Assembly (NCBI GenBank): GCA_963920765.1
Contig: OY987244.1
Span: 6,016,501-6,080,500 of the forward strand
DNA from: Ulota crispa
Taxonomy: Eukaryota > Streptophyta > Bryopsida > Orthotrichales > Orthotrichaceae
Length of the DNA stretch: 64,000 nucleotides
Direction of reading: 5' to 3'
Part shown: piece after piece, positions 12,301-24,091 of the stretch
Position numbering within the stretch: the stretch's first letter is position 1
Layout of the letters: each line of letters starts with the position of its first letter
Program-made: the position numbers and the translations under genes
The notes under the pieces: generated by a model
What the model saw: the letters and a program-made list of their open reading frames with translations, nothing else
Database searches by the model: none
What the model was told of the DNA's origin: nothing

Positions 12301-15300
12301 TCGGTGCCCAAATGGGAATTTAGTAAAAGGAAAGAACAGAATCAGAGCCCGACAAATCCATTTAGTTGGCTGTATAACAATGCCTGCATAAGTTAGTCTG
12401 CAAGTAAGGGTACCTTCTTTTTCACTTTTTCAAAAGTAGAGCAACTTAGAATTTTCATCAGAGCGATGAAAATACAAAATGAGCAACATCTTGTATCTTA
12501 TCTAAACATATCCACACGTTTAACAATAGCATTTTCTTTTGAAGCAAAAACCAGCTACTTTGACATACTTTGGCGTTCATAACTTTGATTTTTATGAAGT
12601 GGCAGCATTCATGCGCCAATGCCTGGTTCGTGAAATATCTCAAAAAGGGCTAATTTCAATCCACAAATTAGGATTGGTATAGATCTTGGCTTTACCTAGT
12701 GCAGCCAAAAACAGTGCAAAAGTAATGGCATACAGGTACTGATTTCAAGATTGACGTTTTGTTTAAAATGAAAAGAACTTGATATTCATTACTTAGGAGA
12801 AAAACCCAATTTTGGGACTTTTGAATCTCATGTCCCTGAAAGAGTATTCAGTAAATACTTAAGGATGCAAAAACTCCTCGAAAAACTCAAAACTTCCAAA
12901 ATCATGTTTTTTTCCAAATTCATGGGTACTGCATTAAAGACAAAAAAAACACTTTTTTTTCAAAATATTTTTGTTCTTTCTTGTGAATCTCAAACAATTT
13001 TTCTTTTACAATAGAAATTCAAAGTTTACATTCTGATTTTCACCTGAGATGGAAGGGGTAAGGACACCATCGCCGATGACGCAACACGTGCCAATAAGAG
13101 TTACGGTGAGCAGCAAGTGCTGCATGAACCGACTCCGCTCTAGAAACTCCTTTAGCTTGGCGGCACGCTTGGCAGACAGTGTCGGCAAATCTAGGTGGTA
13201 CGTTGACAGGTCACGGTCCTCTGGCACTTGGTTGCTCGCTAGGTTGATCTTTGCATATCGACAAATCAGTGAATACAGCGCAAACGTGCCACCTGCAAGA
13301 ATCAAAACTCCACAACTCAGTCCACTCAATTTCAAACTCTAGAGCAAACGAAAACATTGATGATCTAGATCTCATGTCACTCTCCGGTTTTAAAGTAACA
13401 ACATCCCTCTCCAATAATGTCCCCATCAACTTTACCTATTCTATCAATGATTCACAAATTCCATAAAAAACTTGGTTGTGGATGACAAACTGATGGTTTT
13501 GGGTGACTAACATGAAAAATTTTGAGTGCCCTATCTCACTATCTAAGAACTCCTCAAGTTAATATTATAAGCATATGAGCACACTAAAAGACTTCACTAA
13601 GCGTTTAGCTTTTTAACATCTCCTACACACAACTATACATTTTCAATCATTTTGGACTCTGGAAAAATCTTTGTGAACAAGGGCTTGCAATTGGGACTAT
13701 TAAATGGATACCAATATTCTTGAACTCCCCTTCCTTTCTAAACAATTTTTTTTTTTTCAAAGTTCATCAAATTGATTTTCCTACTCCAAAACCATTAGTT
13801 TCATGCTTATGGGTGTTGCTACCTTAATACCGACAACAGCAGACTTTGGTTTCAAAGACTTTGCAGTTGCAGTAAAATTGGGTTTGGAGGGGAGAGGTTT
13901 TGAGTACCGTTGCCGTTGTCGTTGGCTTGGAGGACAATGTGGCAGTACTTGATGAGGGGGATGAGCGTGAGCGTGTAGATGATGAGGCACAGCACCCCCA
14001 GAATGTCCTCGTGAAGCGCCGGAATGTGGTTGCCGTTGCCATCTGTTTGGTTGAGCACAAACGTGCTGGCGTACACGTACAAGGGCGATGTGCCGATGTC
14101 GCCATAGATCACTCCGATGCTCTGAAACGCTAGAAGCGCTATGGTGGACTTGGACAAATTCTGCACCCAACAGCATATTAAATAAATTAGGAAAAACAGT
14201 ATATTTTAGGACTTTCATTATTTTTGTCACTATGTACAATTTAGCATATTACAAACAAATAAGCGTGTACTTTCTTCTTGTACAACAACGAAGTCTCAGT
14301 GATTGCTTCCAAGGAATTTAAAAAGTCACAACTTTGAGCTGTAGCTATGCCTATGTTTCCTGTATGTAAGATTAAGGTGGAGTATAAATTGATCCCTCCG
14401 TTTCTCCTAATTTACCTAATATGGTGTTCACCCGTTAGTCACACAGCCGCTTCAGTTACCATCCCCCCCAACCCCCCAAAAAATCACATTGATCCAAAAT
14501 CTGCGGGCAAATTATGCTACAATATTCGAGAATCGATCTACCAATACTTTACTTTTGGGACCCACTACGTCACTATAAAAACGACTCTTGATTTCCTTCC
14601 CTCGACTTGGCTTGTTAAGCTAAATTAAGCAAACTTGTCATGAAACCAATGCCACCGACAAACTTATCCAGCGGTCAAAAGATCTTAGAAAAGCAAAGAA
14701 TTGTCAAATCATCGAGCAAAAGTAGACAAGCGAGAGAGATCGTGCATCCAAAGTCTACAGCAGTGCTAGAATTTGAAGGTTTGTCACAACATGACGCTCA
14801 AACAAATGTAACGGACAAGGCTATTTTAGAGAGACGGCAGGGTTATGCAGATTCTGCAATAGCAAGCCCTCAGGTGAGCTATTTTGCACCTGTCCGCTTT
14901 CTGTCAGGGGGTCGAACATATTTGGCTAGAAAGTGTCATAATCGGCAGGGGAGCTGACGATGAGCAAAATACGCCCCCTTGGTCTTAAAGTGAACGTAAA
15001 ACTGAGAGCCATGAGTGGTGAGTCAAGAACTGACTCTGAGCTCAAAATCATTGAAAAAACCCAAAAATACGACAAACTTTTCAATAAACGAAAGTTTAAA
15101 GTACACGTAATATAGGGCCTTCTGTCCACGATTAGACAGGTGAAATTTAATATTTTGACAAAGAATCTTGGCGCACGACTCACAATTCCCCACTACTCAT
15201 GGTGTAGCATTCCCCTGACGAAACTGAATTTTCAAACTTTTCTCTAAGCTTGTGGGTACAGAAAGCAACGAATCGCCACATGGTCATGGGTAGAATTGTC

Positions 15301-15555
15301 ATATGGTCATAGGTGAGGTGAGAGAGAGAGAGCGAGGACCTTGGTGCTGAAGGAGCGAGGCATGCCGCGCACTCGGTTCGACTCCTCGTCCAAGGAATCC
15401 ACTCGCTTCATGGGCACGGGCACGGGCATGGGCATGCTGCGGGGTGCCATGATCCCCGACGTCGTGGAGTCCCCGGGGGCGGAGATCGGTGAGCCAGGGT
15501 CAGGCTCCGTCACGCTTCCGGTGCTGCTCGCGTCGTCGTCGTCGCCTCTCTCCAT
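6307..15555 (-). CDS. HAK: HAK/KUP/KT-family potassium transporter, ten exons
   Basis: K+ uptake transporter (probably proton-coupled, as known for the family) in the plasma membrane or tonoplast. Exons on the minus strand: 15555-15340, 14160-13908, 13292-13044, 12257-12207, 11172-10912, 9590-9538, 9406-9292, 8748-8494, 7982-7630 and 6921-6307. They total 2421 nt, 806 residues, the usual family length, and all phases agree. Visible signatures are [14 protein letters not shown] (about residues 88-101), [15 protein letters not shown] (157 on), [28 protein letters not shown] text in exon 7, [12 protein letters not shown] across the exon 8/9 junction, and [16 protein letters not shown] at the start of the cytosolic C-terminus. 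The N-terminus is a Ser/Pro/Met-rich cytosolic tail with [15 protein letters not shown]. Introns carry MITEs (7001, 8148) and tandem arrays (9758, 11211). The subclade is not assigned. Confidence 0.96.
7001..7451. mobile_element. Stowaway-like MITE S2 in the last HAK intron
   Basis: TACTCCCTCTGTCCCTCC at the left and GGGACATAGGGAGTA at the right form inverted ends with TA duplications. The element is 451 bp, the clearest full-length member in the window. It lies in the last transporter intron (6922-7629). Confidence 0.9.
8148..8472. mobile_element. Fold-back MITE family F, copy 1, in HAK intron 8
   Basis: Nearly the whole element is an inverted repeat. The left arm has CATGGATACCCCTGAAG and TTTTTCAGAAATTACACAAA; the right arm has the complement, ending GGTATCCATGAAATTTTCC. 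The centre has GACCAATGTTGAAGAAGG. It is about 325 bp. Further copies lie at 35286-36028 (split), 38000-38285, 39358-39455 (half) and 41518-41846. Confidence 0.88.
9758..10877. repeat. Telomere-motif minisatellite in HAK intron 5, about seven units
   Basis: Degenerate tandem units begin with GAAACCCTAGCAAGACCTC-like text near 9758, 9945, 10122, 10279, 10452, 10635 and 10791, so spacing is 156-187 bp. Each unit contains CCCTAA motifs, a run like GATAAAGTTAGAAGGAATG, a TGTGTGTG stretch and a CGGACGACCTCGGTGAATC-like block. The array ends about 35 bp from the exon 5 splice donor at 10911. Confidence 0.88.
11211..11746. repeat. 268-bp tandem duplication in HAK intron 4
   Basis: The sequence starting AACGAAACAAGCATTCGGAG at 11211 recurs at 11479, with GATGGTAATGAATATGT, TGAGTACCACCGTGAACAA and TATCAGCTACAAATATGACA in both copies. 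The first copy starts about 40 bp from the exon 5 acceptor. Confidence 0.88.
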
Positions 15556-15750
15556 AGCTGGCTAGCTAATTAGCTTGCTGCTCCTCAGCACCGGCAATGC
15601 GACGTCAAGGGCGACGTCGTGGCGGCGACGAGCGTGACGGCGGCGAGAGTGCAGCCAGCCACGCGGGCGAGGGGGGTGATGGTCGTGTAACGGAGATGGA
15701 TAAAGACGACGGCGGAAGCGCAGACTGATGTGTCTCGCAAACGCTGCTGT

Positions 15751-15760
15751 TTTTATATAG
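15751..15760 (-). promoter_or_regulatory. Probable TATA box of the HAK gene
   Basis: On the minus strand this reads CTATATAAAA, about 195 bp before the ATG at 15555. The DNA between them is GC-rich with no earlier in-frame gene. A transcription start about 30 bp downstream would give a 5' UTR of about 165 nt. No transcript evidence is available here. Confidence 0.55.
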
Positions 15761-16659
15761 GTGCACTTTGTCCGCGTTGGAATATTCTCCCGGATTCTTG
15801 TGGCCTATTTCGTAGCAATTTTGTTAATTCTAATTTCAGAGATCTCCGCCCCACGGGCTGATTGGGCTAAGTTTTACTGCACTTACGTCGATGTGGGGCC
15901 CAATGTTGGGCCCAATCATTGGATTTAATTTGTTGGCAAATTTTTGTCTAAATTTTACCTCGAACTTGAGCTAGCTATTGTTACATTACAAAATTTGTGT
16001 ACATTATTCATTAACCCCTCATTGTTCACGATATTTTTGAGAATCTTAGAATTTGCTTGAAATTGAACAAAATGCCAACATTTTGATCAATGTTATTAAT
16101 TTTCTCTAAAGCACAATCGTACAAATTCAAAGTAGACATGTTATAGATCACACAAGAAAAGAAATTAGAACAATATCATTTACGGATTGAAAGATTACAA
16201 TGTTTGATCATGAGGGTGTTAAAACTGCAAAAGTGATTTGAAGTTTTTCAATCCTCTTTTTGCATCCCAAACCTAAAATTGAGGGTACCAAAAAAACATG
16301 AGTATGAAAAACATAACATGCATAACCCCAATCAATTTACGGCTTCTGAAAATCTATTTTACAAATTTTTAAATTGAATCTTTAATGTGATTTTTTCTCC
16401 AAGTTTTAGTGTACTTGAGGCTCATTTCCAAGAGCCTTCAACACTAGAAAGTGAAGATTTGTAGTGGACACCCTTGCACAAAATCTTCAATAGACAAATC
16501 ACTTTAATTCATTTTCAAAATCAGACTCCTGTTGCTAAAACTAGACTTCAATACGAATTTAAAAATAATAATAATAATCACTAAAAAAATCTTGGAGAAA
16601 GACCACGCATCTCTATATAGAGGAGCCCAGTTTGGGCCCCTTGGGCGGTGAGGGGTTAA

Positions 16660-16900
16660 ATTGAGAAAAACTTACTTTTGGAACTTTTGAAGGTTTCAGG
16701 AGGCCTCCTAAAATTGAGCTTAGCATTTTTTATTGGTACACATGTCCTCACTTGAGAGGAGGAATTTGCAAGGGAAAAAAATCTTAGTGGCTCAAATTGA
16801 ATCTGATACCTTTGAATGAGGTTTAAGGTGACTTTTTGGGTTTAAGGTGGAGTACAAAATGGTACCTTTGTTTTTCCCAATTTAACGAATAACGCGTTAA
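16660..16900. repeat. Dispersed repeat shared with 60760-60985
   Basis: Both places hold the order TGTCCTCAC, GAGGAGGAATTTGCAA, TCTGATACCTTTGAAT-like text, CTTTTTGGGTTTAAGGTGGA and TTTTTCCCAA. A shorter match occurs near 14370-14440. It is a decayed dispersed element of unknown class. Confidence 0.65.
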
Positions 16901-18269
16901 ATGCTTCTCAAGCAAAATACCAATTTGCCAAATTCTAGATGAAAGTAGCTTATATTAGATTTTTTTTTGGATGAACATATGTATATCATTCATTTGATCC
17001 AATTTTAACTAAAATTTCTTTACCTTCTTGTATTCTAGGGTGCAGGTCGCTCTACCCTGACAAAAACAAAAACAAAATCCTACCCCAATGTATGGGGAGA
17101 GCCAAAAAAACAATAGAAAGTTAGCCAAATGAAATGCAAAAAAAAACTAAATCAACTGGTTAAAAATTGACTACTTTTTTTGGATGAAAGTTACTAATAT
17201 TACTAGATTTATGGATGAACATGCATATGTTGTTGATTCTATTCATTTTTATTCAATTTTTCTCTTGATTGCATTGTTGGATGTGTGTTGGATAATCAAC
17301 AAAAGAAAACAAGATTTAAAGGCTGGCTAAATGTATCCCTGAACACTAGGTTTCAACTATGCTGGGCTGATATTTCCACAATTATGAAAGTATGTGAAGA
17401 ATATTTGTGCAGTGTCTGAAAAACCATGGGCATTTGTACAAAGGTAGCAAATTTCAAGGGTATCCATTAGTTTTTTATTAAAAAGATTACGGTACAAGAC
17501 TGCTTTAAAGTTGTACTTCTTACTGAATCATTGAGTTGACCAAACTAGAAACAAACGTAAAAAAAAGGCCTAGGCATCTAGCCTTGAGTCTTTTGGTGTT
17601 GGGCTTCCTTGTCAAGTGTCAATTGGTTTGAGGGTGCCCAAAATACAGCCTAAATATCCTAATAATTCAATAATTTAACATTGTGGTTTTTAACTTAATT
17701 TAGAAGTCTTACAAAATATTTGGTGAGTTTTTCTTATAAAAATTTATTCATTTGTGAACATAATTTCACTTCAATATTTAAACCCTAGGCTAATCACATG
17801 GTACTTTGTATTTATCCCTTAAAATCCAGGGTGGTCACCGTGCCAACCCCTTGTATTGTGAAAAACCCCTGAAAAACAGGGTAAAAATTGGGGACGTCCC
17901 AAGATAGTCACATTTTTGTTACATTGATCAAATTACAGGTTACATGGGGGTTGACTAGGGTTGTTACTTTGGGTGAGTTGAGGTTGTCAAACAGCAGAGA
18001 CGGGTGGACAAATCAGACCAAATGGGCGGATTAGGGCATTTTTAGGGTTTTTGACCTAATAATGGAATAAATAAAATTATAAATTTTCATTTTTATTATG
18101 TGATATGGTTTTGAATCCATGTTTTGACTTCATATTGGCAACAATGAGTGTCACTAGCATGTATGAAGTAAGTTTTTTTTTTTTATCATTTTGGACCTTT
18201 TTTAAAATCAACTATGAGTTGACTTAATCGGACGGACCATGACCTCAATCAAACACTTCGGGCGTATGG

Positions 18270-18325
18270 GCGGACAAGCAAATAGGCAGGCAAGCAAACA
18301 GGCGGGCACGCAAACGGGCGGCCCC
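18270..18325. repeat. Short tandem G/C-rich repeat
   Basis: About four degenerate units of the type GGCGGGCAAGCAAACA follow one another. The block is non-coding in an otherwise AT-rich setting. Confidence 0.6.
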
Positions 18326-18368
18326 ATGTAATAGTGGTGCCCACACACTAAAATATTATTTTTAAAAG

Positions 18369-18510
18369 TTGCAAAAGTCAATAGTACATGGTGCCCTAAT
18401 AAAAATTACAATAAAGACAGTTTGAGATCTAACACCGTGATTTTAAAATTTCTCACAATTTGGGTTACGCAATAATATGAGTGAAAATAATCCTATAATT
18501 TTTAGCCTTT
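18369..18510. repeat. Dispersed repeat shared with 31230-31400
   Basis: Both copies contain AGTCAATAGTACAT, GGTGCCCT/AGTGCCCT, a CCGTG-containing segment and TCACAATTTGGGTTAC-like text in the same order. Confidence 0.6.
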
Positions 18511-18835
18511 TACAATGGATCATGTGTTTACAATCACTACCGAAAAAAATCAGACTAAAAACTGGTTTTTTCTGCCCACATAGTATATTTTTAAAGCTCA
18601 AGGGACAGAGATCATCCCCTTTGGCGTTTAAGAGTTAAAGTCAAGTTAAGAAAATTCGAATGTTACTTCATTCCTCAAGCTTTCCAAATGCTCATGAAAT
18701 ACAAAGGTGCTTGGAATTCTATTACTTTTAATTTTGCTTGGCCTCAAGTGAAATGTGGCCATAATTCTCACATCTTCCTATTTGTGTGAGTTGCATTGTC
18801 ACATGCACAATAAAAACAAACTCTTGAAAATTATG

Positions 18836-18925
18836 GTCCAAGGATATTTGTGCAATTTCTGAAAAATAAGAGGTATCTATACAAATATGGCAAATTTCAA
18901 GGGTACCCATAAAATTTTCCCAAAA
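18836..18925. mobile_element. Partial fold-back MITE F remnant
   Basis: This matches one arm of family F: CAAGGATATTTGTGCAATTT, then GGTATCTAT and GGGTACCCATAAAATTTTCC. A still weaker remnant lies near 17400-17470. Only one arm remains in each. Confidence 0.65.
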
Positions 18926-18994
18926 TTCAATGTGGGAGTTGATTTTTTTTGAAAATAATTGATTATTTGTTGCTAATGTGATGTTACTCTCACC

Positions 18995-19770
18995 CAAGGT
19001 ATCAAGCAAGAGGGAATGAGGATGAAGTTTGATGAGGGGATGAAGAGATGAAGATGGGGTTTCAAACATCAACTTTTTTAGGTGACTCACGTCGCGATTC
19101 ACCTTAATGAATTCATTAGTGAACAACAAGGTGACTCACCTCTAGAATTCACTCCTAACGTGATTCACGTTAGGAGTGAATTTCAGAAACTCACTTTGCT
19201 CGGCTCATCCTCTCTGGTGTCTCAGACGCTCAAATCCCCAACTTGTGCACAAAACCCTAATTGCAAACTTACGAGTGTGTTAGACTTTGGACGTGCAAGT
19301 GAACAAAAATAATTCACTAGTGAGTGGGGATTCTGTGAGGTGAGAAACTCGTAAGCCAGATTTTATGTTTGAACCCCTTTGATGATGAGGGAATAGGGGG
19401 CTTCAAACATGAAATCTAGCCCTCAAACTTCTCACCTCACAGGATCTCCGAGACCAGTGAATTGTTTTCGTTCCCTCTCACCTGCAAAGTCTGAGACACC
19501 TGTGAGTTAGTGGAAATTTCTATGAAAGAAGTTTCAGGATTTGAGGACGCACGTGAATGAGCCACGAAAAGCCACAAAGATGAGTTTTTGAAGTTCACAC
19601 CTCATGTGAATCACGTTAGGAGTGAAGTCCAGAAGTGGGTAACGTTGAGATTCACGAGTGAATTCACAGAGGTGAATAGTAACGTGAGTCACCTGAAAAA
19701 AGTTGATGTTTGAACCCCTAATTGATGAGGGAATGAAGAGGTGAAGATTGATGGGGGGATGAATTTTGAC
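18995..19770. repeat. Large inverted repeat, probable non-autonomous DNA element
   Basis: The left arm near 19040-19100 (TTTCAAACATCAACTTTTTT, AGGTGACTCACGT) is complementary to 19675-19725 (ACGTGAGTCACCT, AAAAAAGTTGATGTTTGAA). Further inside are nested complementary pieces around TGATTCACGTTAGGAGTGAA and CTTCAAACATGAAATCTAG. The precise ends are unclear. Confidence 0.6.
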
Positions 19771-20126
19771 GATGGGGTGAAGTTTCTTCAGAGAGCCGAC
19801 GGTTGACTTGGGCAAGAGCTTGGAAGAGTCCTCCCTCCATGACGTGCACGCGGAGACGAGCTTTTACACGTGGCTGGGGCCCACTTGGTACTTACTGACG
19901 GCCCCCCTTGAATTAAGGGGGCCGGCTCACATGCAAAAAGGATTGTCCTCAATTTTAATGCCCAATCAATATTCTCACGTATCCATGCGCCACCCTACAC
20001 TGCCGATCTGGAATGGGCGGTTCCACCAAGTCCTAAATCCCACTAAATCCTCAAAATCTGATTGTGGAGAGGTTGCAAAATTGGGACATGGTTAGTTACG
20101 GTTCATTTAGGGCAAATTTCCACAAA

Positions 20127-20543
20127 GTTACTAGTGGTAGTGGTTGAGTTTCCGTTTTCTCAATCTTCACAGAAAACCTACATGTCGAGTTGTCCGCAAC
20201 TGGTGCGAGACCAGTTCCGTGAAGATTGAGAAAAAAATTCTCGTCTCCCAAGCATGGAGAAATGGCACAAGAATTTTTTTTGTGTGAGAACTCTTACCAT
20301 TTACTTGCTTGTGAACTACTTTTGACCCTTGCTTTTTATGCTCCTCCAATAGGTGGCCGTATTGCCTTCCTTTAAGTAAAACATTCTCCATTCTTTCATT
20401 CTTCATCCTCCATCATTCACAAAAGAGGTGTCACATCTCCTTCCATGAAGAAGTGCTTCCATTGGCTCCTACAATCACTCAGCCATTTCTCAATCTTCAC
20501 GGAAATCTCAATTTCACTCCAACCGTGACTACCACTAGTATCT
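20127..20543. repeat. Inverted-repeat element with ends TACTAGTGGTAGT
   Basis: The left end TACTAGTGGTAGTGGTTGAG is matched by the complement of CCACTAGTATC near the right end. The motif TCTCAATCTTCAC occurs near 20158 and 20492, and inverted near 20219. About 0.4 kb, with no coding content; probably a MITE. Confidence 0.6.
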
Positions 20544-20917
20544 CGAACATAACTGGCTAAAAAAACCGAGTGAACTCAAGTAGAAGTGGAAGTATACCGA
20601 GTTCCATAAAAAACTCCCCGGACTGTGCGTGCGACCAATGAAAATGGCGCAGATGTGGGACACGTGTCACTATCAGTGGTAGCACATATCTACTGTTCAG
20701 TTTGTCAATCTTTGTCTTTTCATTCTGCAGCGAATTTGACGTACAAAGTACAAAGTCAAGAACTGCATGGCATGCATGCAAATTTAACCCATAAAAACTC
20801 AGAGGACTTTTGGAAAAAAATTGGAGCTAATATAAGCCCTTCTTTTTACAAGTGAGCGCTAGTGAGCAAAAAGCCATGGCTTTGTTCTCGAAAGGCTGAT
20901 TTTGTGAGGTAACGATC

Positions 20918-21080
20918 TTTGGTTGTAATGTAAAGTGATGAACCCAATTTTTGATCAATATGGAGTTCTGTATTATATATGGAGTGTATGTGGACCAATA
21001 TAATGTTCAAATACATTCCATATATAACATGTAATTCCATATTGATCAAATATGGGGTTGTTGGTTGTAATGTAAAGTGA
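20918..21080. repeat. Small inverted repeat flanked by a 17-bp direct repeat
   Basis: GGTTGTAATGTAAAGTGA occurs at about 20921 and 21062. Between the copies, GATCAATATGGAGTTCTGTA is opposed by its near-complement ending ATTCCATATTGATC. This is a fold-back structure of unknown class. Confidence 0.6.
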
Positions 21081-22219
21081 GAAAGGATCACAAAAATGTA
21101 TTTTATTTTCTTAACGTACTTCCTTTAGCAATATTATATAAATAAAAAATGTTTGGCTATAAGGATTTTAGTCAAATGATTTTAGTCAAGCCTACCTCTT
21201 TTGATGGGTCTAATGTAAATTTTAGGACTCAAAAAGTATGTTTTTTCGTTGCCACAAAGAACAAAAATGTTGTTCACCTTGTTCTTTCTTGTCCTCTGGA
21301 AGGAAATTTTCAATATAGAGTGATATGGCTTGATCATCTCAATTCCTATAGTTTTCATTGGTTGAAATTTGCTACAGAGGGCCTAAGTTCTATGTTGATT
21401 TTGAATACAAAAAAATCTTGAAACCACAAACGATTGCAATATACAAATTTGTTTCTCATGTTTGAGACTTAGAATTCCTTGCCAACATTGTGAATGTTTG
21501 GTCGTAGAGATGAGTTTCACAGCTTCATGTAAAGGGTTTTCAAACCTTGGTACAACCCTATCATTTTATATGCCCATTGCAATTTATAACAAATGTGAAG
21601 TGCATTATAATTAATGTTTAACACAATTGTGCTAACAATGAAACATTGGCAAAAATGTTGATATTAAGAATTTCATGACCACCAAACCTATTATTATTTG
21701 CATCGATGAATTTGGCCTACCAACATCACATTTGGATACAACATTTCATGAATATAATGTTTTGTATTGCATTAAATTCTCACAATGACACCGAGGAAAC
21801 AAAATGACCATCTATTTCAAACATCGCACATCATAGGTCAATTTTAGTAGACTTTTTTGCTACAAGTGTACTTTATTTTGACATTAATAACCTCAACACT
21901 ATCTAAGTGGAAAAATGGATGAAAACTATCAAATTTGTTTAAAAATACAATTTGGTGCAACATTTTTGGTTCAAGGATATTAATATTTTATTTTGACAGA
22001 ACCCTTGGTTATTTGAAAAATTAAATATACCCCTATACTATTTGAAGAATAAAAAAATTATAGGTTTTATGTAAGAAATTCAATTATATCCCTAGTTATT
22101 TTTGAGAAAATCATAAATTCCCCAAGTTTTCTTGTGCCTCTTTACTCATGCAATGCAATTTTGCTATTAACACCAAAACTTCAAAATATTATATTATAAA
22201 ATAATTGGAAGTCAAGCAT

Positions 22220-22330
22220 TGGGTATCTATTTATCACCCATAATCCAAAAAGAGGGAGAGAGGGAACCCAAAAATACAAGGGGGAGAGGGAAAGGAAAAG
22301 GCAAGGAAAGGGAGAGTGAGAAGTCACCTA
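22220..22330. repeat. Repeat related to 60290-60400 and, inverted, to 58230-58370
   Basis: AAGCATTGGGT, then ATCACC, then a purine-rich stretch and GTCACCTAA appear in the same order at 60290-60400. The reverse complement is at 58230-58370. Confidence 0.55.
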
Positions 22331-23718
22331 AGAAGTCATCATAAATCAAGATATGGCATAATGCATGCAAGGCATACTTGTCCATGTAATGTATAGAACA
22401 TTATATAACACTTTGACTCAAGGTCTAGGTATGACAAAAATTAATAATAAATTTTCCTCTCCAAAATATTTGGATAAATCTTTGCTTTATGTTTTTGAGT
22501 TTGATTTTATTGACCCTTTGATTCTTGTATTACTGTGCTGCATTCTTGTAGTGCAGAGCTCTTGAAAATCCATTTTGTCCATGCTTTTGCCTTAAGGGGA
22601 TGATAACCAAACCAAAGGTTTGCCATTTTGTCTCAATTTGTTATAATTCAATTATTTATGATGTAATGAAGGTCTACAAACCCTAAAACATTCTAAGTTC
22701 TTGGAGAATTGAAATGCTATAGTGGCACCCATTACATAACAACTAGGTAGACACTTAGCATTCATAATAAAGTCATATAACCTACATTTAAACAAATTTT
22801 CATGAAAGCCATGGTTGAATATCAATAAAGTTTGCTTTTCTTAGCCATTTCTTGCAACTCTGATGAAATCATTTGCATCTTACATGCAAATGTTATCTAA
22901 AAGTGTAAATCAATTAGTATACAAATCTTTCAAATCCATTCTCCAATTTCAACGTTCAACCTTGAAACATTCTCCAATAAATACTTGTTTAACATCCAAA
23001 TCTAATACTGCATACTGCACAATATTATTTACTCCACACACAAACATTTGAATTATCCTAGCTGATTATTCAACAAACCACAATAGTAAAACAATCACAA
23101 TCATAAACTCATAATCTATTTCCAAAAAGTATCAAACCAAACACCAAGATTATCATTCTACAAGGGATTCAACGTTTGTTCTTGTGCATCCAATAAATGT
23201 TCTAAACTGAATCCATTTAATATTTTCACCTTTCTAGCTTGCTTTTTGAGTAAAATACCTGCTCAAACTTCCTTAGAGTCTCTTCGATTGATGCAAATCT
23301 TCTCCCTTGCAAATAGAAATTTGATTGCACATTGCTATTATCACCTTACACTATCGATTTTGACTTGCCAATTTTAACTGCCCAAGGGAATAGCCCGGAT
23401 AGAAATAAAAACAACTGCAACCACCACTCAAAACAATTGAAAATCGGTTACCCCAATCCAGTTTCCCCATCACCACATGCACTAGCCTTGCAAGCATCTG
23501 GACCTTTAATGGTTAAAAAGTGTACAAAAAGACACAATCGTCATCCTCATGAAACACACAAGCAATGACTGAAGCCCCCTAATACACCAACACAGGTTGG
23601 ATGAACTTCCATGAGTACCATTGACAATTAATCAGCCACCTTTTAGATGAAAACTTTGACCAGTACTAGTACCGGTACTGCAAGGGAATATAACCGACAT
23701 ATATGGGAATCTTTTCAA

Positions 23719-23885
23719 GAATTAAGCCTAAGGTAGGAGGGTTCTAATTTTAAAAGCGTGCAGGCTCTAAAATGGTGCACCTTCTCAAATGTACTCTATC
23801 TTATACATGTTTTTTTTCACAGGCTTGAACAATGTATTGATAAAGTACATTTGAGGAGGTGCACCATTTTAGAGCCCTATGGCCT
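23719..23885. repeat. Hairpin repeat
   Basis: GGCTCTAAAATGGTGCACCT near 23762 and AGGTGCACCATTTTAGAGCC near 23857 form a near-perfect stem, extended by CAAATGTACT on both sides. The left side begins TAAGGTAGGAGG, similar to the ends of the element nested in S1. Confidence 0.65.
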
Positions 23886-24091
23886 TTCCACTTCAAAATT
23901 TCATAACTAATTCCACAAAGCTCCAAAAAACATGAAACAACTTTGGTTAGATGCCAATTCCTCGTATTTGAAGGAAAATTTACTGAAAAATATTTCAAGA
24001 AGTTTCACCACCCCAAATTCAGTTTCAGCCCTTAGATGCTCCGTTCATGAGACTCCTACCTTACTACTATACCCTCTCTCAAACACAGGAG

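Larger units (their letters stand above)
15765..24091. other. Gene-poor, repeat-rich intergenic block
   Basis: No exon series with splice signals or recognisable protein could be assembled on either strand. The block holds decayed repeats listed separately, short tandem motifs (a GGGCCCAAT pair near 15897-15925, a GGCGGGCAAGCAAA-like series at 18270-18325) and AT-rich filler. Short ORFs such as the one at 21149-21421 lack support. Confidence 0.6.

Noticed and set aside
21149..21421. A 90-codon ORF in gene-poor DNA
   Set aside because: No recognisable retrotransposon or other motif, and the surroundings are repetitive and AT-rich.
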